From NCBI RefSeq assembly GCF_021568855.1, contig NZ_JAKGUG010000001.1, forward strand, positions 124,001 through 188,000: a stretch of DNA of 64,000 nt, read 5' to 3'. Origin of the DNA: Dethiosulfovibrio russensis. GTDB lineage: Bacteria; Synergistota; Synergistia; Synergistales; Dethiosulfovibrionaceae. Shown piece by piece: positions 34,482-42,826 of this stretch. A model generated the notes under the pieces. That model made no database searches. It was given only the letters and a program-made list of their open reading frames with translations, and was not told the origin of the DNA. Made by a program: the position numbers and the translations under genes. The stretch's first letter is position 1; each line of letters starts with the position of its first letter.

Positions 34482-35807
34482 GTGGATCAAAATCGCTATA
34501 TCATCTCTAACGGCGTCGTGGCCGACGGCAGAGGCGTCTTCTTTTACAACGGATCCGTTTTGGTCGATAGCGGTAGGATCGCCTCCGTAGGTCCTCTCGA
34601 CGACATGGAGGTAGAGGGCCTTCCGGTTTTGGACGTGGGTGGTAGGTTGATACTGCCAGGTTTGGTGAATATGCACCATCATCTCTACTCCCATTTTGCC
34701 CCCGGTCTGGCTCCTCACGGTCCTTCGGAGGGTTTCGTCGAGGTTTTGGAGGACCTATGGTGGCCTCTTGACGCCTCCATGGACGAGAGCTCGGTCTATT
34801 GGTCCTCCCTATGTGGCGCCATGGACTCGGTTCGCCATGGGGTTACCACCTTTTTCGATCATCACGCTTCGATGAACCTGTCGGAGGGAGCGCTTGACGT
34901 GATAGACCGTGCCGTCGAAAAGGTCGGATCGAGGGCGGTCCTATGTCTGGAGATGTCCGATCGTCTCGGCAGGGAGCGGGTAAAGGAGCAGTTCGAGGAG
35001 AACGTCCGCTTCTGGAGCGCCCACCGAAACGATACCGCCAGAAAGGGAATGCTTGGTATTCATGCCAACATGACGTTGTCGGACGAGTCCATGGCTTTTC
35101 TCGGACGGCAAAAGCCCGAGGAGATGTCCATCCACGTCCACTGTGGAGAGGGACGTCCCGACTACGATTTCTGCGTCGAGAAGGGATATCACGGACCGGT
35201 CCATCGACTGGACTCGTTTGGACTGATCTCCCCCGGGTCTCTGCTGGTCCACTGTATTCATCTCTCGGAAAGGGATTACCGCATATTGGAGGATATCTCT
35301 CCCGCGGTGGTGACCAACCCTGAGTCAAACGCGAACAACAGGGTGGGACGGATGGATAGAGGTCGTATAGGGCGTTTTCTCCTTGGAACCGACGGTATGT
35401 CGGGAGATATGGTGGCGTCTCTGCGCTCGGCTTTTCTGCTCGATCGTCAGGCCCCGAGGCTTTGGGAAGGCTTAAAAGACGCCTTCTTCGACGGAAGGTA
35501 CGACTATGTCCGTCGTTTTTTCCCGGATCTCAGAGGCTTCGAGGTAGGGGCAGCCGCGGATATAGCCGTTTTGGACTATGTTCCCCTTACCCCTGTATCA
35601 GAGGATAACCTCTTGGGACATCTCATATTCGGAGCCAAGGGGGGAAACTCTTTTATGACGGTGGTTGACGGAAAGATCCTCTGGCATGACGGAAATTTCA
35701 CCGACAGCGATTTGAACGATGTCTCTTTGATATCGGAGGCCCGAAAGGCTGCTTTCAGCCTTCACGGCAGATTCGAGGCCCTGGACTGGAACGGACATCT
35801 CAGGTGA
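34482..35807 (+). CDS. ssnA: Putative aminohydrolase SsnA
   Basis: 441 aa metal-dependent amidohydrolase with a GTG start. Metal ligands are visible in order: NMHHHLYSHF (HxH), HVHCGEG, HCIHLSERD and GTDGMSGDM (Asp). The NPESNANNRVG segment is typical of SsnA, a relative of guanine/chlorohydrolase deaminases (TrzN/AtzB class). SsnA belongs to bacterial purine-degradation clusters together with molybdenum hydroxylases. It probably deaminates a guanine-like compound or hydrolyses a ring intermediate. Confidence 0.87.
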   Translation: MDQNRYIISNGVVADGRGVFFYNGSVLVDSGRIASVGPLDDMEVEGLPVLDVGGRLILPGLVNMHHHLYSHFAPGLAPHGPSEGFVEVLEDLWWPLDASMDESSVYWSSLCGAMDSVRHGVTTFFDHHASMNLSEGALDVIDRAVEKVGSRAVLCLEMSDRLGRERVKEQFEENVRFWSAHRNDTARKGMLGIHANMTLSDESMAFLGRQKPEEMSIHVHCGEGRPDYDFCVEKGYHGPVHRLDSFGLISPGSLLVHCIHLSERDYRILEDISPAVVTNPESNANNRVGRMDRGRIGRFLLGTDGMSGDMVASLRSAFLLDRQAPRLWEGLKDAFFDGRYDYVRRFFPDLRGFEVGAAADIAVLDYVPLTPVSEDNLLGHLIFGAKGGNSFMTVVDGKILWHDGNFTDSDLNDVSLISEARKAAFSLHGRFEALDWNGHLR

Positions 35808-35838
35808 TTCGATAGGCTTACCGAAAGGGAGGGTAAAT

Positions 35839-36747
35839 ATGGCAGATTTGACCGTTAAATTAGGGAATTTAAAGTTCACAAATCCGGTGCTTCCCGCAGC
35901 GGGTCCCAACGTCATGAGGCTGGAGCAGATGTTGGAGGCAGTGGAGAGAGGGGCCGGAGGCATAGTGACAAAGACGGTGTCCAGAGAACCGGCCGTCTAC
36001 CCTAAACCCTGTATCTCCAAAGGACCCTGCGATGGTCTTTTGAACTGCGAGACGTGGTCCGATCGACCCTGGCGGAGCTATATAGATGACTATGTCAAGG
36101 TCAAGGAGACCGGTGTTCCCCTGATATGCTCCATCGGCTACAGCCCCGAGGACGTTGCCGAGCTTGGAAAGGCGCTGGAGACGGAGGTCGGTCCCGACGT
36201 GGTGGAGTTCTCCACCCATTACGTCGGCAAGACCCTCGATCCACTGAAACGGGTGGCCGAGGCCCTTAGAGGGTCTGTCTCCTGTCCTGTATGGATGAAG
36301 GTATCTCCCAGTACCCCGGATATCCCTGAGATGGCCAAGGTCATGTCCGATTATGTCGACGGATTCGTCGCGGTCAACTCGGTAGGTCCCGCTCTGGATT
36401 TCGATATCGATAATCCTAAGCCTCGGTTGGGGACGGAGGACGGCCACGGTTGGCTTTCCGGACCGGCCATCACCGGCGTCGCTCTTTATGCGGTCTATCA
36501 GATATCCCATTCTCAGGATAAACCGGTCGTGGGGGTGGGAGGCATCAGGACCGGAGAGGATGCGGTCAAGTTTATTATGGCAGGGGCTTCTTTGGTCGGA
36601 ATATGTTCCGAGGCGATACGCAGAGGAACCGGCATATACGGAAAGATAGCCTCCGAGATATCCGATTGGATGGATCGAAAGGGATATGGCTCGTTGGACG
36701 ATATTCGTGGTCTATATGCTCCGGTCGAGGCGGGCGATTCGAGATGA
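35839..36747 (+). CDS. Dihydroorotate-dehydrogenase-like flavoprotein
   Basis: 302 aa TIM-barrel FMN protein with the general PyrD-1B/PreA layout: GNLKFTNPVLPAAGP at the N-terminus, WLSGPAITGVAL and the phosphate-binding VGVGGIRTGEDAVKFIMAGA. The usual catalytic NxSCPN motif is replaced by VEFSTHYVGKTLDP, so the Cys base is absent. It is therefore unlikely to be a true pyrimidine enzyme. Its place between SsnA and the second hydroxylase suggests oxidation or reduction of a purine-derived ring (inference). RBS GGGAGGG. Confidence 0.8.
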   Translation: MADLTVKLGNLKFTNPVLPAAGPNVMRLEQMLEAVERGAGGIVTKTVSREPAVYPKPCISKGPCDGLLNCETWSDRPWRSYIDDYVKVKETGVPLICSIGYSPEDVAELGKALETEVGPDVVEFSTHYVGKTLDPLKRVAEALRGSVSCPVWMKVSPSTPDIPEMAKVMSDYVDGFVAVNSVGPALDFDIDNPKPRLGTEDGHGWLSGPAITGVALYAVYQISHSQDKPVVGVGGIRTGEDAVKFIMAGASLVGICSEAIRRGTGIYGKIASEISDWMDRKGYGSLDDIRGLYAPVEAGDSR

Positions 36748-36761
36748 TCGGAGGCCTCGAT

Positions 36762-39056
36762 ATGGATGGACGCAGGGTGGTGGGGAAGCCGGAGCCGAGG
36801 AAGGACGGTTGGGATAAGGTAACGGGCAGGGCTCTTTTCGTGGACGATATACCTTTGGATGGATGTTGGTACGGCGGAGTTCTTAGGTCGACCGTTGCCA
36901 GAGGAATTCTCAAGGGGATCGATAGAGATCCCTCCTTCGACTGGTCCAAGGTTACGGTCGTGACCGCTGCGGACCTGCCAGGGGCTAATATGGTGGCCTC
37001 GGTGCGAGACGACTGTCCCATATTGGCGGAGAACCGAGTTTCCTACGTTACGGAGCCTATCGCCTTGGTTGCCGCCCCGGATAGACAATTGCTCGAAAGG
37101 GCCTTATCCTGCCTGAGACCGATCATAGAGCCGGACGGGGATCCTGTGATCGACGTGATGGAGGCATTGAAGGCCGAACGGATCGTATGGGGAGAGGACA
37201 ACGTTATACAGCAGTTCGATATCCGTCGAGGAGATCTGGCCGCCGGTTTCGACGAAGCTGACTTTATCTTCGAGGAAACCTACAGCACCCAGCATCAGGA
37301 ACAGGCCTATCTGGAGCCACAGGGTGCCTTTGCCGTGCCCACTTCCGACGGAAGGGGAGTCGAGGTCACCATATCCTGTCAGTGCCCTTTTTACGTGCAT
37401 AACTCGTTGTCCAAGGGGTTGCCTCTTGATCCGGAGAGCATAGTGGTGAAGCAGTCCACCACGGGAGGAGCCTTCGGAGGAAAGGAGTTTTATCCGTCTC
37501 TGGTTGCCCTCCATGTGGCGGTTTTGGCATTGGCCTCGGGTAAAACTGTCAAGATGATATTCGATAGGGAGGAAGATCTGGCATCTACCTCCAAAAGGCA
37601 CCCGTCGGTCACCGGAATTCGCTCCGGTCATAAAAAAGACGGTACCTTAACCGCCATGGACGTGGACTTTATCCTGAACGGAGGGGCCACCACCACCTTG
37701 AGCGTGGTAGTGCTCCAGAGGGGGGTCCTCCACGCGACGGGGTGTTATCGGGTCCCGAACGTCAGGGTACTGGGAAGGGCGGTAGCCACCAATCTACCCC
37801 CCAGCGGAGCCTACAGGGGGTTCGGTGTTCCCCAGTCGGTTTTCGCCGTGGAGCGTCACATGGATCTTGTAGCCTCCAGACTGGGAATCTCTCCCGTCGA
37901 CATCCGTAGAGCGAACATGCTCGAAGTGGGGGACATCCTGCCCTGCGGACAGGTTCTGGATCAGGTCGCAGCCAGAGAGGTCATGGATAAAGCCCTGAAG
38001 AGCTCGGACTACTTCGAAAAGGCGAAGAGATATTCGGAGGAAAATCGCTCTGGATCTAAGGTGCTTAAAGGCATAGGGACGGCGGTATTCCTTCACGGAG
38101 GGGCCTTCACCGGTTCAGGAGAGGACCATATAGACGGCGTCACAAAGGTCGTTTTTGTTCCCGGAGAGGTTCCGGAAGACGGGCGGGTCGAGATAAGAAT
38201 AGGCAGCACAGAGATGGGCCAAGGAGCTGCCACTGTGTTGCCCCAGATAGTCGCTGAAGGCCTTATGCTGGATCTCGAGAAGGTGGATTACATGGACCCC
38301 GATACCTCCGCCGTTTCGAACAGCGGGCCGACAGTAGCCTCTCGTACCACCGTCGTCGTAGGGGCCATATTGACCAGATCGGCCCAGGATATGATAGATA
38401 AGCTGAGGGATTTTATAGGGGAGAGAAAAAACTCGATTGTCTCCTACGAGGACGGTTTATTCCGTTTCGATGGAGGAACGATATCCTTTATGGAGGCGGC
38501 CCATAGCTATTCCGAGGTCAAGGGCGAGCTCGTAGGGTGGGGTAGATATCGTTCCACCGGAAGCCGCTGGGACGACGATACGAACAGCGGAGACGCCTAT
38601 CCCTCCTATTCCTGGGCTTGCGACGTGGTAGAGGTGGAGGTGGACAGAGATACCCTGGAGGTCGTCCCCACCAGGCTTTACGCCGCCGTTGAGATAGGGA
38701 CGGTTATCAACCCGGTCCTGGCTGAGGGACAGTACGAAGGGGGGACCCTGCAGGCTCTCGGTTACGGTTGGCTGGAGGATATGAAGGTCAAAAGAGATCG
38801 CATAGATGCGGGGTCTCTGAGTAAATATCTTATACCGACCACGATGGATACGCCGTCCTTCCAAGTCGAGTTCTTAGAGGTACCATACGAATACGGGCCC
38901 TATGGAGCTAAAGGGTTGGGCGAGCTCCCCCACGACGGAGCCGCTCCTGCTTTGGCCCAGGCGATAGGGCATGCGTTAGGGATATTCCCCAAGGACATCC
39001 CGGTGACCCCGGAGAGGATCACCGCCATGTTGACCTCAAAGGAGGAACGGCGATGA
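36762..39056 (+). CDS. Xanthine-dehydrogenase-type molybdenum-binding subunit (two-subunit enzyme)
   Basis: 764 aa from the ATG at 36762 with GGAGG 7 bases upstream; an ATG at 36744 overlapping the previous stop (ATGA) is the alternative. Motifs: GGAFGGKEF, PSGAYRGFGVPQ, GSTEMGQGA and YGPYGAKGLGELPHDGAAPA with the catalytic Glu near residue 722. These are closer to the classical xanthine dehydrogenase pattern than those of the other large subunit. It pairs with the fused Fe-S/FAD protein encoded next. Confidence 0.93.
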   Translation: MDGRRVVGKPEPRKDGWDKVTGRALFVDDIPLDGCWYGGVLRSTVARGILKGIDRDPSFDWSKVTVVTAADLPGANMVASVRDDCPILAENRVSYVTEPIALVAAPDRQLLERALSCLRPIIEPDGDPVIDVMEALKAERIVWGEDNVIQQFDIRRGDLAAGFDEADFIFEETYSTQHQEQAYLEPQGAFAVPTSDGRGVEVTISCQCPFYVHNSLSKGLPLDPESIVVKQSTTGGAFGGKEFYPSLVALHVAVLALASGKTVKMIFDREEDLASTSKRHPSVTGIRSGHKKDGTLTAMDVDFILNGGATTTLSVVVLQRGVLHATGCYRVPNVRVLGRAVATNLPPSGAYRGFGVPQSVFAVERHMDLVASRLGISPVDIRRANMLEVGDILPCGQVLDQVAAREVMDKALKSSDYFEKAKRYSEENRSGSKVLKGIGTAVFLHGGAFTGSGEDHIDGVTKVVFVPGEVPEDGRVEIRIGSTEMGQGAATVLPQIVAEGLMLDLEKVDYMDPDTSAVSNSGPTVASRTTVVVGAILTRSAQDMIDKLRDFIGERKNSIVSYEDGLFRFDGGTISFMEAAHSYSEVKGELVGWGRYRSTGSRWDDDTNSGDAYPSYSWACDVVEVEVDRDTLEVVPTRLYAAVEIGTVINPVLAEGQYEGGTLQALGYGWLEDMKVKRDRIDAGSLSKYLIPTTMDTPSFQVEFLEVPYEYGPYGAKGLGELPHDGAAPALAQAIGHALGIFPKDIPVTPERITAMLTSKEERR

Positions 39057-40420
39057 GAATCGCTTTGTCTGTAAACGGAGAAAAACTAAACCTCGAGGTG
39101 AGCCCTCTCGACCGTCTCTTGGATATACTTAGGACCAATAGGGGACTGACCGGAACCAAAGAAGGTTGCGGAGAGGGAGAATGCGGTGCCTGTGCTGTCA
39201 TTCTGGACGGCCGACTGGTCAACTCCTGCATGATCCCTGCCATGGAACTCCACGGCAGCAAGGTGCTGACAGTAGAGGGACTTGAAGGGGAGGGCGATCT
39301 CCTGCAAAGGGCATTCGTGGAGGAGGGAGCGGTACAATGCGGCTTCTGTACTCCCGGGATGGTCATGGCCTCCAGGGCCCTGCTCGCCAGGCATTCCCAT
39401 CCGACCAGGGAGGAGATCAAGGAGGGGCTTGCTGGCAATCTATGTCGTTGCACCGGCTACGAAAAGATAATAAAGGCCGTGTCCAGGGCGGCTGACGAGG
39501 GATACGGCGAGATAGCTGAGACCGATCTGGGTTTTCAGGAAATGGAAAGGCCCTCCGAGACCGCCGGTCTTAGCGAAGACGAAATAGACAAGGTTTTTCT
39601 ACCCTACGATCTCGATGAAGCCTGTCGGGTCTTAAGCCGTTTCGACGATGTTTACATGCTTGCCGGTACGACAGATTTCTACCCGGACCTTAAGAAAGGG
39701 AAGCCCCTTCCAGAGCGATTGATGGATCTTACCCATATATGCGAACTGAAGAAAATAGACGTATCGGAAGCCAATGTGATTGTCGGGAGCGGAGTTACCA
39801 CCCAAAGGATAGCGGAAGATCCGGCTATAGCGGAGTTTTTTCCGGCCCTCAGGGAAGCCGCCGACAGCTCCGCGGCGATCGCCATAAAAAACAGAGCCAC
39901 CTTGGGTGGGAACCTGATGACTGCGTCCCCTGCAGCCGACATGCCTCCGGTCCTCATGATGCTGGGGGCTAAGGCGGTCCTTCGAAGTTCCTCCGGCATA
40001 AGGGAGGTTCCGATGGATTCCCTCTTCAAAGGCTACCGGGAGACTGTCCGTCATCCCGACGAGCTCCTGGATTCCGTAACGATTCCCATACCCAAAAAAG
40101 GAACTGTTCAGGCTTTTTACAAAAGAGGATCGAGAAAATCTCTGACCATCTCGAGGGTAAACGTGGCTTGCTCTGCTAGACTGGAGGACGGAGTGGTGAG
40201 GGATATGAAGGTAGTAGCCGGGACGATGTCGATCCTCCCAAGCCCTTTGGTACAGGTATCCGAGATGGTCGAGGGGAAGCCGATAACGGCATCTCTGATA
40301 GAGGTCGTTCGAGAAAAAGCCAGAGACGGAGTCCATCCGAGAACCTCGGAGGAGTACAGAAAAAACATCACCGGAAATATGGTAGCTCGTTTTCTGGGCG
40401 AGCTTGGTCAGGGATTTTGA
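39053..40420 (+). CDS. Xanthine-dehydrogenase-type fused 2Fe-2S/FAD subunit
   Basis: 455 aa; ATGA overlap with the large subunit. Residues about 1-155 hold the two 2Fe-2S sites (CGEGECGACAV, QCGFCTPGMVM, LCRCTGY). Residues about 190-455 form the FAD domain (LAGTTDFYPD, NRATLGGNLMTASPAAD). This matches XdhA of bacterial xanthine dehydrogenase. With the preceding gene it gives a second complete hydroxylase in the same operon. Confidence 0.93.
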   Translation: MRIALSVNGEKLNLEVSPLDRLLDILRTNRGLTGTKEGCGEGECGACAVILDGRLVNSCMIPAMELHGSKVLTVEGLEGEGDLLQRAFVEEGAVQCGFCTPGMVMASRALLARHSHPTREEIKEGLAGNLCRCTGYEKIIKAVSRAADEGYGEIAETDLGFQEMERPSETAGLSEDEIDKVFLPYDLDEACRVLSRFDDVYMLAGTTDFYPDLKKGKPLPERLMDLTHICELKKIDVSEANVIVGSGVTTQRIAEDPAIAEFFPALREAADSSAAIAIKNRATLGGNLMTASPAADMPPVLMMLGAKAVLRSSSGIREVPMDSLFKGYRETVRHPDELLDSVTIPIPKKGTVQAFYKRGSRKSLTISRVNVACSARLEDGVVRDMKVVAGTMSILPSPLVQVSEMVEGKPITASLIEVVREKARDGVHPRTSEEYRKNITGNMVARFLGELGQGF

Positions 40421-40432
40421 GGAGGGACGACA

Positions 40433-41008
40433 GTGGAAGCCGACGTTATCTTCAACAGGATGTTGGACGTTATAGAGAGAGACGTAGTGCCCCTAACCCG
40501 TAAAGGGGTGGAAGAAGGACATAAGGTCTTCGGTGCGGCGATCCTTAAAAAGGACGATCTCTCGTTGGTGGTCGCCGGGACGAACCACGAGCTTGAATGT
40601 CCTCTATGGCACGGAGAAGTCTACACCATAAAGAAATTTTACGAGATTTCGGACAGGCCTGATCCGCAAGACTGTGTGTTTCTGTCCACTCATGAGCCTT
40701 GCTCGATGTGTCTGTCTGCCATCGCCTGGGCTGGTTTTCCGGAGTTCTATTTTCTTTTCAGTTACGACGATACGAAAGACGCCTTTTCCATACCTCACGA
40801 TATAAAAATGCTAAAAGAGGTCTTTAAATGCGATGCACCTACCAGGAAAAATTCCTTCTACCAGGCCCATCCCTTGATGGAGATGGTCCCTGATCTGGAC
40901 GATCCCGACGACGCTAAAGAGCGTATCTCTAGGATCCAGCGCGAGTACGATTCTATGTCTTCGGTCTACCAGTCGAGAAAGGATACGAACTCGATCCCTT
41001 TAAAGTAA
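40433..41008 (+). CDS. CDA-fold nucleoside/base deaminase
   Basis: 191 aa, GTG start with GAGGAGGGA upstream. Zinc and catalytic motifs of the cytidine/guanine deaminase fold: LWHGEVYTI (HGE in place of the usual HAE) and STHEPCSMCLSAIAW (PCxxC). Family includes guanine, cytosine and tRNA-adenosine deaminases. As last gene of the hydroxylase operon it most likely deaminates a purine or related base, for example guanine to xanthine. A tRNA-editing role is less likely because of the context and diverged C-terminus. Confidence 0.85.
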   Translation: MEADVIFNRMLDVIERDVVPLTRKGVEEGHKVFGAAILKKDDLSLVVAGTNHELECPLWHGEVYTIKKFYEISDRPDPQDCVFLSTHEPCSMCLSAIAWAGFPEFYFLFSYDDTKDAFSIPHDIKMLKEVFKCDAPTRKNSFYQAHPLMEMVPDLDDPDDAKERISRIQREYDSMSSVYQSRKDTNSIPLK

Positions 41009-41030
41009 AAACGGAGGAGATCTCTTCCTC

Positions 41031-41060
41031 TTGCCAAGGATGTAGGCTTTCGTCTATACT
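41031..41060 (+). promoter_or_regulatory. Promoter for spoVS
   Basis: TTGCCA and TATACT with 18-base spacing. An imperfect inverted repeat (41083-41093 with 41104-41114, 8 of 11 matched) lies in the leader. Confidence 0.5.
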
Positions 41061-41141
41061 GAATATGCTTTACAGCTGGTTAACGTCATTATGATGTGAG
41101 TCGCACGATAACGTCCAAGCAGAGGGAGGTCGGCAAAAGTC

Positions 41142-41402
41142 ATGGAAGTCCTTAAAGTTTCCGCAAACTCGCAACCTAAATCGGTGGCCGGAGCTATCGC
41201 TGCGGTCATGAGAGATTCCGGTATGGTGGAATGTCAAGCCGTTGGAGCTGGTGCGGTGAATCAAGCGGTCAAATCGATCGCCATCGCTCGAGGTTACGTG
41301 GCTCCTAACGGAATCGATTTGGTCTGTGTGCCGGCTTTCGCCAAGATATTGATAGAGGGCGAGGAAAGAACCGCTATCCGTTTTCAGCTTGAATCCCGTT
41401 AG
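41142..41402 (+). CDS. spoVS: Stage V sporulation protein S homologue
   Basis: 86 aa, the standard SpoVS length. The sequence EVLKVSANSQPKSVAGAIA and GAGAVNQAVKSIAIARGYVA is the family core (Alba-like nucleic-acid-binding fold). In Bacillus it affects late sporulation and septation, but it is widespread in non-sporing bacteria. The gene is monocistronic, with its own promoter and a strong terminator. RBS GAGGGAGGT. Confidence 0.95.
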   Translation: MEVLKVSANSQPKSVAGAIAAVMRDSGMVECQAVGAGAVNQAVKSIAIARGYVAPNGIDLVCVPAFAKILIEGEERTAIRFQLESR

Positions 41403-41418
41403 CTACCCGGAACGATAG

Positions 41419-41445
41419 AAAAAGCGGCCCTAGGGCCGCTTTTTT
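41419..41445 (+). terminator. Intrinsic terminator after spoVS
   Basis: AAAAAGCGGCCC-TA-GGGCCGCTTTTTT: GC-rich stem with T tract. Confidence 0.92.
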
Positions 41446-41447
41446 AA

Positions 41448-41477
41448 TTGGCGTTGTCGAGATAGACGATGTATAAT
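41448..41477 (+). promoter_or_regulatory. Promoter for hisS-aspS
   Basis: TTGGCG and TATAAT with 18-base spacing, about 50 bases before hisS. No T-box leader is present; the distance to the start codon is too short. Confidence 0.55.
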
Positions 41478-41525
41478 TTCTCGATAACGTTTTATCCTTA
41501 AACTCACGACACAGGAGGTAACGCT

Positions 41526-42794
41526 ATGGCCGAAAGTATTAAAGCCCCTAGAGGAGTTCGGGATATTCTTCCCGATGATTCATGGAAATGGGGCCATACG
41601 TTGAATATGTCCCGAAAGATCGCCGATCTTTTTTCGTATAAAGAGGTCCATCTCCCCATATTCGAGCATACGGAGCTTTTCGCCAGAGGCATCGGCGACA
41701 CCACCGACGTCGTGGAAAAGGAAATGTACACCTTCGAGGACAAGGGTGGGCGGAGCATAACTTTAAGACCGGAGCTGACCGCATCTATGGTCAGATGTTA
41801 CCTGGAACATTCCATGAATGGCGGACCTCAGCCTGTTAAGCTATGGGGATCTGGCCCGATGTTTCGCTACGAGAGACCTCAGAAGGGGAGATACCGCCAG
41901 TTTTGGCAGCTCGATTTCGAGGCTCTAGGTTCTGATAGCCCTCTAGTGGACCTGGAGGTCATAATGACCGCCATCGAGCTTTTTAGAAATCTCGGCATGT
42001 CCAATCTGGAAGTGGTCATAAACTCGGTAGGATGTCCTGAATGTCGCCCTGCCTACAGGGAGGCTCTGATGGACTACCTTCGTCCTTACCTGGATGAGCT
42101 ATGCGGTACCTGCCAGAACAGATTCGACAGAAATCCCCTCCGAATACTGGACTGCAAGAACGACAGGTGCAAAGAGATCACCGACGGAGCTCCGGCCATA
42201 TTCGAGACCCTTTGTGACGAGTGTTCCGAACACTTCAAAGCTGTGACATCCGGTCTCGATTCCCTCGGTATCGTCTATCACGTGGACAAGAGACTGGTCA
42301 GAGGGTTGGACTACTACACAAAGACGGCTTTCGAGGTGCAGTCGGGAGATCTCGGCGCCCAGAACGCCGTCTGCGGCGGAGGTCGTTATGACAACCTGTC
42401 GGAAGCGATCGGAGGACCTCACGTGCCAGGCGTTGGTTTCGCCGCCGGGCTTGATCGGATAGTCCTGACAATGGAGCAGCAGGGGTGCGATTTCGGGCGG
42501 AAACCGACCCCGGATGTTTTCGTGGTCTGTGCGGACGAGATAGCTCGCTCTCTGGCGGTAGATGTCCTCTATCGTCTCAGAAGGGAGGGGATCTCCGCGG
42601 ATATGGATTATCTTGGCCGAAGCATGAAAGCCCAGATGAAGTCCGCCGTCAATGGAGGATCCTCTGTCGCCTGTATAGTAGGCGGAGACGAGTTGGACAA
42701 AGGGGTCGTGACGGTAAAGGATCTCTCCAGGTCGGAGCAGACCCAGGTGGAACTGGAGAGTTTGACCTCCAGCGTCTCCCGACTATTGGTTTAG
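41526..42794 (+). CDS. hisS: Histidyl-tRNA synthetase
   Basis: 422 aa class II synthetase. N-terminal KAPRGVRDILP, motif 2 GPMFRYERPQKGRYRQFWQ, the histidine motif LVRGLDYYTKTAFEV and motif 3 GVGFAAGLDRIVL. The C-terminal anticodon-binding domain begins near residue 325 (PDVFVVCADEIARS). RBS AGGAGGT. Cotranscribed with aspS 32 bases downstream, a common pairing. Confidence 0.97.
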   Translation: MAESIKAPRGVRDILPDDSWKWGHTLNMSRKIADLFSYKEVHLPIFEHTELFARGIGDTTDVVEKEMYTFEDKGGRSITLRPELTASMVRCYLEHSMNGGPQPVKLWGSGPMFRYERPQKGRYRQFWQLDFEALGSDSPLVDLEVIMTAIELFRNLGMSNLEVVINSVGCPECRPAYREALMDYLRPYLDELCGTCQNRFDRNPLRILDCKNDRCKEITDGAPAIFETLCDECSEHFKAVTSGLDSLGIVYHVDKRLVRGLDYYTKTAFEVQSGDLGAQNAVCGGGRYDNLSEAIGGPHVPGVGFAAGLDRIVLTMEQQGCDFGRKPTPDVFVVCADEIARSLAVDVLYRLRREGISADMDYLGRSMKAQMKSAVNGGSSVACIVGGDELDKGVVTVKDLSRSEQTQVELESLTSSVSRLLV

Positions 42795-42826
42795 AGTGTT
42801 TTAATAAAGTGGGGATGATTTAGATT

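Noticed and set aside
36603-36761. Longer start for the second large hydroxylase subunit
   Set aside because: The added residues overlap the flavoprotein gene and have no homology pattern; RBS supports 36762.
30776-40420. In-frame UGA selenocysteine codons in the hydroxylase genes
   Set aside because: All these frames run to normal ends without an internal UGA; any selenium would be a labile cofactor, not selenocysteine.
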